Origin: a virus
Direction: 5' to 3' (one strand)
DNA: 64,000 bases
IMG/VR virus record: IMGVR_UViG_3300036768_001490
Location: 62,001-126,000 of that record
This document shows, piece after piece, positions 42,710 to 49,408 of the stretch. The notes below the pieces were generated by a model that saw only the letters and a list, made by a program, of their open reading frames with translations, searched no databases and was not told the DNA's origin. Made by a program: the position numbers and the translations under genes. Positions within the stretch are counted from its first letter, which is position 1, and each line of letters begins with the position of its first letter.

Positions 42710-42856
42710 CTAAACGGGCCACCCGCAGGTGGGACACTCCTCCGTGAAACACGGAGGAGTGTCCTCACCGCAGTGAGGACACCTGTCGGCCCCCACTGCC
42801 TCCTCCTCATCGAGGAGGATGTCGTCGTCGTACTCGAAGTCGTAGTAGTACATCAT
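42710..42856 (-). CDS. Cassette gene D, 48-aa zinc-ribbon protein
   Basis: This gene is too small for routine gene finding. Its two adjacent ATGs follow AAGGAGGGG. The product is 48 residues: an acidic N-terminus (YYYDFEYDDDILLDEEE) and a CPHC-x9-C-x4-CPTC-type zinc ribbon (RCPHCGEDTPPCFTEECPTC in part), ending GWPV. The spacing of the four outer cysteines fits a rubredoxin-like zinc knuckle used for protein or nucleic-acid binding. The coding DNA is dominated by three perfect hairpins (15, 10 and 8 bp), two of which share an arm. It occupies the same repeat-flanked layout as genes A-C. Confidence 0.7.
   Translation of the reverse strand: MMYYYDFEYDDDILLDEEEAVGADRCPHCGEDTPPCFTEECPTCGWPV
42732..42764 (-). 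repeat. 15-bp perfect hairpin in gene D
   Basis: Arms GGACACTCCTCCGTG and CACGGAGGAGTGTCC with loop AAA. Its right arm overlaps the left arm of the next hairpin (42759-42782). Confidence 0.85.
42759..42782 (-). repeat. 10-bp hairpin in gene D, exclusive with the 15-bp one
   Basis: Arms GTGTCCTCAC and GTGAGGACAC with loop CGCA. Because it shares bases 42759-42764 with the previous hairpin, both cannot form at once in full. Confidence 0.8.
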
Positions 42857-42879
42857 TTCCCCTCCTTAAGGGATAACGT

Positions 42880-42945
42880 TTATTGGACAGGTACGTCCTG
42901 TCCACCTTTTATGACACCAGTGGAGGGGATATTTAGGCGGGGAGG
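42880..42945 (-). repeat. Cassette repeat R4 (partial): leader of gene D
   Basis: A short copy with the leader hairpin (42885-42903, variant loop), the ATGTC-like bases and the CTAAATATC block, before the sequence changes to the terminator of the metacaspase gene. Confidence 0.7.
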
Positions 42946-42975
42946 ATGGAGCGCCTGAATGTTGGCAGAGAAAGG

Positions 42976-43010
42976 AAAAACCCCGCCACCGTGACGCCAC
43001 GGCGGCGGGG
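42976..43010 (-). terminator. Rho-independent terminator of the metacaspase gene
   Basis: Arms CCCCGCCACCGTG (plus strand) and CACGGCGGCGGGG around a short ACGC loop form a long GC stem, followed on the minus strand by TTTTT. It is 33 bp downstream of the stop. Confidence 0.9.
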
Positions 43011-43043
43011 CCGTCAGGGATGACCGGAGGTGGAGCGCCCCGG

Positions 43044-43847
43044 TCAGAACAGGGGAGTATTCCGAAGCGCCGGCAGCGCGTTAAGCTGAGGCGTCTGCTG
43101 GAAGTCCCAGGAGGGCAAATACTGCCGCAACTGGCGGAAAACGTCCTGATACGTGCCGCCCCGCGACTGCACCAGCCGGAAGGCACGCAGGGCGTAATAG
43201 GTCATGGCGCCGCAGAAGCGGCCGCCAATCCGCGCGTCCGCGCTGTACTCATGGTCCCGGCAGGCCGAGAAGTGAATGACGCCAGGCAGAGGCTGGTCCT
43301 GCCACCGGACCTGCTGGCCAAAGGCGCGCTCCATGCCATGCCACAACGGACTGTCGGGCGAAAGGAAGTGGGACGGCGGCAGGAAACGGACCCTCCGCTC
43401 CGACACGCTGCTGTCCGTGGCGAAGCGGAAGACCGAGCCCGAATGGCAGCAGTCACTGATCCAGAGCAGGCGCGCTCCCGGACGCAGCCGGCCAAACAGA
43501 TCGGCCAGTTCGTCGTCCAGGATCAGGTTGCGGCCATTGTCGCCCATGTCCGCCGGGCACAGCGCCTCGTCCCGGCCGTCCGGCTCGTCCCCGGAGAGGT
43601 CCGGCAGCCAGGTGCCGTGGCCAGAATACGTCACGGCGCTGCACGTGCCCGGCGACGTCTGGTCGATGACCTGCCGCAGGGCCGTCAGGATGTTACAGCG
43701 GCTGGCCTGGCGCTCCAGCATGGAGACGACGTCGAAGCCCTGGCCATGCAGGAAGCTGCCCCAGTCGTTGGCATCGTTGATGCAGCCGCGCAGCTCAAAC
43801 GGAGTGCCCGTGTAATTGATGCCGATGCACAGTGCCTTGCCCGACAT
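43044..43847 (-). CDS. Metacaspase-like cysteine peptidase (C14)
   Basis: The 267-residue protein opens KALCIGINYTGTPFELRGC and follows the p20-like caspase-fold order: VTYSGHGTWLPD with His77, GRDEALCPAD with an Asp suited to the basic S1 pocket, and LLWISDCCHSGSVF with catalytic Cys134. The His-Cys dyad is intact. The C-terminal part (HFSACRDHEYSADA, then GAMTYYAL) looks like the p10-like region. Metacaspases usually cut after Arg or Lys and act in proteolysis or cell-death-like processes. It has its own terminator and GAGGAGGG ribosome site. It is a rare find in phage and may process virion or host proteins. Confidence 0.8.
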   Translation of the reverse strand: MSGKALCIGINYTGTPFELRGCINDANDWGSFLHGQGFDVVSMLERQASRCNILTALRQVIDQTSPGTCSAVTYSGHGTWLPDLSGDEPDGRDEALCPADMGDNGRNLILDDELADLFGRLRPGARLLWISDCCHSGSVFRFATDSSVSERRVRFLPPSHFLSPDSPLWHGMERAFGQQVRWQDQPLPGVIHFSACRDHEYSADARIGGRFCGAMTYYALRAFRLVQSRGGTYQDVFRQLRQYLPSWDFQQTPQLNALPALRNTPLF

Positions 43848-43899
43848 GCCTGCCCTCCTCTCCCATTGCCTCCGGGCGACGGCCCAGCCCGCAGGAAAC

Positions 43900-43915
43900 C
43901 TAAAAAACGGATTTT
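43900..43915 (-). repeat. AT-rich 16-mer, copy 2 (inverted)
   Basis: AAAATCCGTTTTTTAG on the minus strand, identical to 15803-15818 but opposite in orientation; it overlaps the 3' end of the small membrane-protein gene. Confidence 0.6.
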
Positions 43916-44156
43916 ACCGGGCAGACGGCTGGACCGGGGCATCTCCCCCGCTTCTGGCCGCCGACGTCTCCCGATCCGTCGGCGGCCGGCTGGCCGGCGG
44001 CCAGCCACGGAACCAGACGCCCAGGTAGTAGCAGACCTGGGCCAGTACCGTCCCGGCCACGAACAGCAGCACAAGCCCGAGGACCAGGACGCTGAGGCTG
44101 AAGGCCATCTGGCTCAGCGCGGGCCACTTCCCGTAGGCTTCCAACCACCTGTCCAT
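43914..44156 (-). CDS. Small single-pass membrane protein, 80 aa
   Basis: The start at 44156 (MDRWLEAYGKWPALSQ) has GGGGG seven bases upstream and lies below a good promoter. The product has one strong hydrophobic helix (residues about 20-45, LSVLVLGLVLLFVAGTVLAQ) and a polar tail of about 28 residues with GVWFRGWPPAS. I associate this type with small planctomycete and phage membrane proteins of unknown role. It precedes the metacaspase, and the two may be co-transcribed. Confidence 0.55.
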   Translation of the reverse strand: MDRWLEAYGKWPALSQMAFSLSVLVLGLVLLFVAGTVLAQVCYYLGVWFRGWPPASRPPTDRETSAARSGGDAPVQPSAR

Positions 44157-44218
44157 TGCGCCCCCAGACAACAGCCCGCCAGCGAAGGCGGCACGGAACG
44201 ACCTGACGTCCGGTGCCA

Positions 44219-44247
44219 AGTATAGACGGCACGGCCCCTGACAGCAA
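44219..44247 (-). promoter_or_regulatory. Sigma70-like promoter before the membrane-protein/metacaspase pair
   Basis: TTGCTG (44242-44247), a 17-base spacer and TATACT (44219-44224), both on the minus strand. It lies just upstream of the start at 44156 and can drive the membrane protein and the metacaspase. Confidence 0.7.
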
Positions 44248-44253
44248 GCCGGC

Positions 44254-44832
44254 CTAACGCGCCGCCAGCAGCTCCCGCGCCTGCCGCAGGGCCTCCTCGT
44301 AGCGCTCCCCGAAGTAGCACCGGTCCCCCGCGTGGGCCTCCTGGAGAAGTCCCTGGATAAAGCAGGGGGACACGCCCAGGTCGAGCAGGTCGGACATCAG
44401 CAGACGGGTCGCGCGGCGATAGCCCAGGTACGGGTAGCCCGAGTCACCGGCGGCATGGCAGTAGGAGCGGTAGCTGGACAGGGAGGCATAACGCTGGGCC
44501 AGCGGACAGTCCCCTTCCATCACATAGGTCCGGCGGCGCGTGCAGTACCACAGGCCGTCCAGGCAGGGGTAGGGCTCCAGCTCCTCCAGCCAGGCCGCGT
44601 GCAGGGCGTCCAGCAGCCGGCGGGAGCGGCGCGCGACCTCCGCGTCCGGGTGGGTCCGCCCCGCCAGCAGGACGGGCCGGACCTGCCAGCCCAGGCGCTC
44701 CAGCCGGACGGACGCCTCCTCGCGCCGGCCGAAGTCCGGGTCGCCCAGCTGGTGGACCAGGGACCAGGCGTCCGGGTCCAGGCACAGGGGCCCCGCCGCC
44801 CACAGGTAAAGGCCAAGGAACAGGGCGTCCAT
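44254..44832 (-). CDS. Exported protein with planctomycete-type HEAT segment
   Basis: The 192-residue protein has GGAGGG before its ATG and a hydrophobic N-terminus (MDALFLGLYLWAAGPLCLD), likely a signal peptide or anchor. Residues about 23-80 (LVHQLGDPDFGRREEASVRL, then HPDAEVARRSRRLLDAL) follow the HEAT pattern 'L--LG-P-F--RE-A---LE' very common in planctomycete proteins. The rest has Cys/Tyr-rich stretches (CLDGLWYCTRRRTYV, then YRSYCHAAG) that may bind metal or form disulfides. It supports a planctomycete host by style only; function unknown. Confidence 0.6.
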   Translation of the reverse strand: MDALFLGLYLWAAGPLCLDPDAWSLVHQLGDPDFGRREEASVRLERLGWQVRPVLLAGRTHPDAEVARRSRRLLDALHAAWLEELEPYPCLDGLWYCTRRRTYVMEGDCPLAQRYASLSSYRSYCHAAGDSGYPYLGYRRATRLLMSDLLDLGVSPCFIQGLLQEAHAGDRCYFGERYEEALRQARELLAAR

Positions 44833-44870
44833 CGTTCTCCCTCCATCCTCTTCTCGGAAGCCAGTCAGAG

Positions 44871-45512
44871 CTAGTTATGCACGAACAGCGTGGCGCGGAC
44901 CTTCACGACCAGCCGGGGGCCAGCTACCCGGACCAGCCGGTCGATCCAGTCGCCGTCCGCGTTGAACGATGTCTTGTCGAAGGGCACCCGCCGGGCCAGC
45001 GCCGCCGCCACCAGCAGGCCGCCCAGGTCCAGGTGCCGGTAGCGCGGCTGAGTGACCAGCGGCTGCCACAGCCGATGGCTATGGACCATGTCGCAGTAGG
45101 CCAGCTGGGCCGGAGGCCGCGCCGCCGTGGCCTCGGCCAGCAGCCACTCCAGGAAGACCGGGGCGTACCAGTTGTCGTCGTTGGTCAGCAGCAGCCACGG
45201 ACACGTCCCCGCCAGCTCCTCGATGGCGCGCTGCCGCCAAGGGTGGCCGAACTGCTGCTTCCGGCTGGGCGTCTCCACCAGGGACAGGCGGGAGTCGCGG
45301 GCCGCTTCCTGCTCCCATTCCCGCCGGACGTCCGCGCTGGCCGGCCCGTCGTGGTAGGCCACCAGCCGCCAGTGGGGGTAGGTCTGAGCCTGGAAGGAGG
45401 CCAGCAGGGAACGCAGGGCGGCGCGGCGGCGCGGCTCGTCGTTGAGATAGGTGGCGACTCCGATGCCGACCGTGGGCGTGCCCCGGACCTGCTTGCTCCG
45501 CCAGTAGCGCAC
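44871..45512 (-). CDS. Family 2-like glycosyltransferase, 213 aa
   Basis: The GTG start at 45512 has GGGAGG five bases upstream. The fold reads VGIGVATYLNDEPRRRAALR, then FQAQTYPHWRLVAYHDG and PWLLLTNDDNWYAPVFLE, where the NDDN motif is the metal/donor site of GT-A enzymes. The end (FNADGDWIDRLVRVAG) may form the acceptor side. At 213 residues it is short for the family, so it could be a single-domain enzyme. Gene order with the methyltransferase and Maf-like genes suggests one glycan pathway. Confidence 0.7.
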   Translation of the reverse strand: MRYWRSKQVRGTPTVGIGVATYLNDEPRRRAALRSLLASFQAQTYPHWRLVAYHDGPASADVRREWEQEAARDSRLSLVETPSRKQQFGHPWRQRAIEELAGTCPWLLLTNDDNWYAPVFLEWLLAEATAARPPAQLAYCDMVHSHRLWQPLVTQPRYRHLDLGGLLVAAALARRVPFDKTSFNADGDWIDRLVRVAGPRLVVKVRATLFVHN

Positions 45513-45534
45513 CGTGGCCTCCCGCCGCCCGCCG

Positions 45535-46146
45535 TCAGGGGCGCAGCGTCACCTCCACCATGCGGATGTCCAGGCCCGTGTGGGTGAAGTGGTCCACCGG
45601 GTCCAGCAGGACCACCTGGTAGCGCTCCCGGTCCAGGCCGTTCACCAGGGGGCGGCAGCCAAAGTCGTCCCGTCCCTCGTAGTAGTCGTCCAGCAGGACA
45701 AGCGTGTGCGGCCCCATGACCCGGGCGACAGCGCCCCAGTCCGAGGCCACCGTGTCCAGGCTGTGCCCGCCGTCCAGGAAGATCAGGTCCGGCCGGATGT
45801 CCGTGTGCTTCGACCAGGGAACCAGCCGGTCGCGCGTGAAGCCCTTGAACAGCGTGACCTGGGCGCCCGTGGCCAGCAGCCGGAGCTTGACCTCGCTCTC
45901 GCGCGGCGGCAGGCGCTCCTTGGACAGCTCCGCCCGCGCGATCTCCGGCGTGCATAGCTCGAACAGGTCGAAGCCGATGTAGTGGGCCGTGCGGCCGGCG
46001 CTGTCCTTCAGCCAGGTGCTGAGCAGCTGGCTGGCGCGCACGCCGTCGTACGTCCCCACCTCCAGGAAGACCAGGTGCTTCCGCCCGCTCCGGCCGATCC
46101 GGTCCAGGGCACGGAACAGGTGGACATACCTTCCTAGCATGGCCAT
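45535..46146 (-). CDS. SAM-dependent methyltransferase-like protein
   Basis: The start at 46146 is chosen because GGAGG lies about nine bases upstream. Of 203 residues, HLVFLEVGTYDGVRASQLLS is the SAM-binding motif I, HYIGFDLFELC follows, and DLIFLDGGHSLDTVASDW is the DGGH-type motif of methyltransferase-24 family enzymes. It should move a methyl group from S-adenosylmethionine; many relatives act on sugars or antibiotics. Its neighbours suggest sugar methylation. Confidence 0.7.
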   Translation of the reverse strand: MAMLGRYVHLFRALDRIGRSGRKHLVFLEVGTYDGVRASQLLSTWLKDSAGRTAHYIGFDLFELCTPEIARAELSKERLPPRESEVKLRLLATGAQVTLFKGFTRDRLVPWSKHTDIRPDLIFLDGGHSLDTVASDWGAVARVMGPHTLVLLDDYYEGRDDFGCRPLVNGLDRERYQVVLLDPVDHFTHTGLDIRMVEVTLRP

Positions 46147-46204
46147 GCCATCCATCCTCCTCCCAGACATTCCCATGCGGCCGTGACTCCCCGCCCTTCC
46201 CCCA

Positions 46205-46903
46205 TCACAGCCTGGGCCGCGCCCTACGGTACGGCGACGTGTCCCGCGGCGGAGGCAGACGGGACAGGCCCCGCTCCAGGCAGAGGCGCTGGTAGTCCTC
46301 CTGCGGAGCGTCCAGGCCGACAAACGGGCTCAGAGTCAGCGTCTGCACGCCGAACGCCTCGCGCAGGGCCTTGCGGACCTTGGCCGTGTACCGGCGGTAC
46401 TCCTTGTAGATGATGTCCGGCTCCAGGCCATAGAAGCGGACATGCTGGTCGTGGCCGTGGTGGTCGCCGCACAGGTCGCAGTGGTCGCAGCCGACCAGGA
46501 TGACCGTGCGCGCCCCCATGCGGGCGGCCATGTCCATCGCCGTACACTGGACGCCGCGACCCAAAAACAGAGTGTCCCGCGGCCGGGCGCGCAGCGTGTT
46601 CCAGTCCTCGCTGGTATGGAAGACGTAGTGGCTCGGGTCGTCCAGCTCCAGGCATTTCATGGGCGGCTTCTTCTTGATGAGCCACTGCGTTGCCGGCCGC
46701 GACGGCAGCTGGAGGTACTCCAGGACCAGCTCCGGATGGACCGTGATGGAGTAGGTGGGCGCGAAGTAGCGGAACGCCTGGTTGAGGCCGATGGTGACGC
46801 GGCCGCGCAAGAACTCCATTGGGAAGCAGCGCATGGACGGCCCCGTGCCAACCACGTAGATGTCGTCGTTGCAGTGCTTGCGGTAAAGTTGTTCGATACG
46901 CAT
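46205..46903 (-). CDS. Maf/MptE-like (DUF115) protein
   Basis: The 232-residue protein starts MRIEQLYRKHCNDDIYVVGT with AGGG upstream. The segment DDIYVVGTGPSMRCFPMEF, then GRVTIGLNQAFRYFAPTY, fits the DUF115 / MptE-like domain (the 'GxGPS' nucleotide-binding loop) found in motility-accessory factors and glycosylation proteins. A second member is at 50573-51220. These domains handle nucleotide-linked sugars or pterins; here a sugar role is more likely because of the neighbours. Confidence 0.6.
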   Translation of the reverse strand: MRIEQLYRKHCNDDIYVVGTGPSMRCFPMEFLRGRVTIGLNQAFRYFAPTYSITVHPELVLEYLQLPSRPATQWLIKKKPPMKCLELDDPSHYVFHTSEDWNTLRARPRDTLFLGRGVQCTAMDMAARMGARTVILVGCDHCDLCGDHHGHDQHVRFYGLEPDIIYKEYRRYTAKVRKALREAFGVQTLTLSPFVGLDAPQEDYQRLCLERGLSRLPPPRDTSPYRRARPRL

Positions 46904-46922
46904 GGCGTCACCCTGTCTACGG

Positions 46923-47063
46923 CTAGCGCCACAGGACCACGTTGGTGCGCCAGGGAGCGGACCGCATGTAACGGCGGAAGCGGCGCGTGGCCAGTCCCAG
47001 GAACACGCCGGTCCCGCCCCGCTGCTCCAGCCGGTGCGGCGCCAGCTCCACGCACCAGGGCAT
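46923..47063 (-). CDS. Very small basic protein, 46 aa
   Basis: The start at 47063 (MPWCVELAPHRLEQRGG) follows GGAGGAAGGGACC, a strong ribosome site, and the frame ends at 46923 in VVLWR. It is Arg-rich (GLATRRFRRYMRSAPWR) and has no clear fold. Supported by the ribosome site and tight spacing rather than by similarity; function unknown. Confidence 0.4.
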   Translation of the reverse strand: MPWCVELAPHRLEQRGGTGVFLGLATRRFRRYMRSAPWRTNVVLWR

Positions 47064-47112
47064 GGTCCCTTCCTCCAGCAGACGGCGCGCCCGCCAGCAC
47101 CTGCCCTTCTGC

Positions 47113-47733
47113 TCAGGCCGGCGCGGGCGAGATGTCCAGGCCGTGCTCCCGCAGCCACTCCTCCACGTCCAGCTGGACGGCAGCGTAAGCGTCGTGCCGC
47201 TCCGCGTGGCGCCGGTTCCAGATGCGTGGGCACAGGATGGCGCCGGCTGGCACGCCATCCTCCTGGGCCCGGCCAAGGAAGGAGTCCACGTTCTCGTCCG
47301 AGTCGTCGATCAGGAGCGCGTGGGGCGCCGCGCACAGGTGCTTGTGCCGCGTCATGACGTAGCGGTCAAAGCCCGGATCTCCCGTCCATGCCCGCAGCCA
47401 GCGCTCCTTGCCCCAGGAGGCGGCGCCGCTGGGCGGCGCCGTCAGGAAGAAGACATCGGCCCGCTGGCGCAGCCAGGCATAAAAGTCCCGCGCTCCCGGG
47501 TACTCCTCCAAGGAGGACCAGAAGGAGGCATCGAGCCGCCGCAGGCGGCGACGGTACTGCCCCAGCGACCAGCCCAGAGAAACGCTCAGGTGCCAGTAGT
47601 CGCCCGGCGGCCAGGAAGCCTGCCTCTCCTCGGCGTCCAGGCCAAGGGAGCGGTACATGCCGCCGACGAAATCGGCCACGACTCCGTCCATGTCCAGCAG
47701 GACCGTGGCCCTTCTCTTCTTCCTGCGGCGCAC
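47113..47733 (-). CDS. 5'-nucleotidase-like HAD protein
   Basis: The GTG start at 47733 follows GAGGTGG. Of 206 residues, VLLDMDGVVADFVGGMYRSL is HAD motif I of the deoxyribonucleotidase (NT5C) type, VFFLTAPPSGAASWGKERWL is the T-x-P--K segment of motifs II-III, and HALLIDDSDENVDSF is motif IV. These enzymes dephosphorylate (deoxy)nucleoside monophosphates and so tune nucleotide pools; the phage also has a reductase. Confidence 0.7.
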   Translation of the reverse strand: MRRRKKRRATVLLDMDGVVADFVGGMYRSLGLDAEERQASWPPGDYWHLSVSLGWSLGQYRRRLRRLDASFWSSLEEYPGARDFYAWLRQRADVFFLTAPPSGAASWGKERWLRAWTGDPGFDRYVMTRHKHLCAAPHALLIDDSDENVDSFLGRAQEDGVPAGAILCPRIWNRRHAERHDAYAAVQLDVEEWLREHGLDISPAPA

Positions 47734-48237
47734 CTATTCCACCTCGCTCTCCCCGTCTCCGTCCGCGGCGGCGCCACGGAACGGCCGCAGGAACTCCCAC
47801 TCCTCATCATGCCACCGGCCGTCGCCGGGCAACTGCGACCACTGGCAGCGCAGCCGGCCGTCCGGCAAGATGGCCATGACGGCCACCCCGCGCTCCCGGC
47901 CGCTTCTGCCGCTGAAGCCGACCACCAGCGTGTTGTGCATGCGCTTGCCGGGGCCATACGGGCTGTCGTCGCCGTACCACTGCACCAGGTAGATGTCCCG
48001 CGCCTTGCGGATGCTGGCGACCAGCTCGTAGCTCTGGCCGCTGGCGATGTAGTAGCCTTCCCGCAGCTCGTTCTGCCGCAGCGCGGCCGGCACGTCCAGG
48101 CGGTCGTCCGCCCCCGCCCGAGGGGGCGGCAGGTGCTCCGCCACGACGCCCTGGCGGACACAGGCGCAGTCCAGCAGCGGCGGCAGGCCGCAGGTAAGGG
48201 CCAGGAAGGAAGACAGGAACCAGCCATGCAGGGACAT
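47734..48237 (-). CDS. Probable secreted protein, 167 aa
   Basis: The start at 48237 (MSLHGWFLSSFLALTCGLPP) has AGGAGGG about seven bases upstream; the first 20 residues look like a signal peptide ending near CGLPPLLDCAC, which may be lipoprotein-like. The mature part has YYIASGQSYELVASIRKARD and DIYLVQWYGDD, apparently beta-rich, followed by an acidic C-terminus. No enzyme motif. The stop abuts the next start. Confidence 0.5.
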   Translation of the reverse strand: MSLHGWFLSSFLALTCGLPPLLDCACVRQGVVAEHLPPPRAGADDRLDVPAALRQNELREGYYIASGQSYELVASIRKARDIYLVQWYGDDSPYGPGKRMHNTLVVGFSGRSGRERGVAVMAILPDGRLRCQWSQLPGDGRWHDEEWEFLRPFRGAAADGDGESEVE

Positions 48238-48292
48238 GAAGATACCCTCCTGTGCGGTTAGGTGAAAGCCGGGGGCCACCCGGGCGGCCGCG

Positions 48293-49159
48293 TCACGTCA
48301 TGATCCCGCGGCCGCGGCCGCGCGAGTGGCGCCCCTTGTCGTGTACGATGAAGCCGGCCAGCGCGCTGTAAGGGACCACCGCCGCGTGTTCCCCGACCCC
48401 GTGGGCCAGGTCCACCCGGGGCACGTCCGGGCAACGCTCCAGAGCCTTTTGCAAGACGTAGCAGTCGTCCCAGCGCTGGAGGCCGCGGTAGGACTTGCTG
48501 ACGTAACACTGCCGCATCCAGTCCAGGCAGACAGCCCCGCTCCGGTCGATGCGGTAGCCGACGACGCAACCCTCCAGGACCGGGCGCGTGCTGCGCAGGT
48601 AGAAAACGTCCGCCTGGCCGCGCTGGAACCACTCCCACAGCCGGTCCACGGACACGGCCTGCTGGAACTCGCAGTCGGCGTCGATCCAGACTAGCGTGTC
48701 CGCTGCCAGCGTGCCCGCCCGCGCCAGCTCCCAGGCCAGGTCCAGCGCCGCCATCTTGCGGAACCAGCGGCTGGCGTTGCGGCAAAACCACTGGCCGACG
48801 CAGGGCATGCGGTGCCGCTTGTCGTGCGGCCCGTACGGGCCGCCAGGGCACTGGCAGCCGCGCTCCTCCCGGCCGCCCAGGTGGGTCGGGATGATGTCCG
48901 CGTTGTCCTCCAGCCAGCGGCGCAGGAACTCCCGGCTGCCCAGGTCCACGGCCAGCACCCGCTGGTCCCCCGGAGGGGCGCCGGCGGCGGCCACCGCGTC
49001 CGGGTCCAGCCCCTCCGTGCAGGCCAGCAGCCGGCCCGCCGTCCCCTGGTCGCGGAAGGACGCCAGCAGGGGCGCGCCGCTGATAGCGTACATGTCGGCG
49101 GCAAAGGACGTCACCCACAAGGGACGCAGCACGTCAGGCGGCACGGACCGTTCCTCCAT
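48293..49159 (-). CDS. Glycosyltransferase-like protein with WIDAD motif
   Basis: The start at 49159 follows GAGAGGGGG and overlaps the 3' end of the previous gene by 26 bases. The 288 residues have an N-terminal sequence-binding region (VTSFAADMYAISGAPLLASF) and TLVWIDADCEFQQAVSVDRL, a D-x-D-like donor-binding motif of GT-A enzymes. Later KSYRGLQRWDDCYVLQKALE and VVPYSALAGFIVHDKGRHSR suggest an acceptor-binding part. Two Cys-rich clusters near residue 102. Likely a glycosyltransferase, acceptor unknown. Confidence 0.6.
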   Translation of the reverse strand: MEERSVPPDVLRPLWVTSFAADMYAISGAPLLASFRDQGTAGRLLACTEGLDPDAVAAAGAPPGDQRVLAVDLGSREFLRRWLEDNADIIPTHLGGREERGCQCPGGPYGPHDKRHRMPCVGQWFCRNASRWFRKMAALDLAWELARAGTLAADTLVWIDADCEFQQAVSVDRLWEWFQRGQADVFYLRSTRPVLEGCVVGYRIDRSGAVCLDWMRQCYVSKSYRGLQRWDDCYVLQKALERCPDVPRVDLAHGVGEHAAVVPYSALAGFIVHDKGRHSRGRGRGIMT

Positions 49160-49403
49160 CCCCCTCTCCCGGGGCGGCAGCCATGACGTCGTACTCCTCC
49201 GGCCAGGGGCAGTAGCCGCCGTCCGCTGACCAATAGCGCCGGCCGTTCCGGCCGACGACCCAGACCTCCTGCCTGCTACCGTCCAGCAGAAGTAGTTCCC
49301 GGGCGGCCCGCACCGCCTCGGCCAGACAGCTCTGGCCCAGCTCCTGACGGCACACCCACGGCCCGCCCGGAAGACGGTGCATCGGCCAGTACAGAGGGAC
49401 CAT
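49134..49403 (-). CDS. Small protein, 89 aa
   Basis: The start at 49403 (MVPLYWPMHRLPGGPW) has GGGAG ten bases upstream. The 89 residues include a helix (CLAEAVRAARELLLLDG) and a beta-like segment (EVWVVGRNGRRYWSADGG). No family recognised. Its end overlaps the next gene by 26 bp, indicating coupling. Confidence 0.45.
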   Translation of the reverse strand: MVPLYWPMHRLPGGPWVCRQELGQSCLAEAVRAARELLLLDGSRQEVWVVGRNGRRYWSADGGYCPWPEEYDVMAAAPGEGDGGTVRAA

Positions 49404-49408
49404 CCGCG

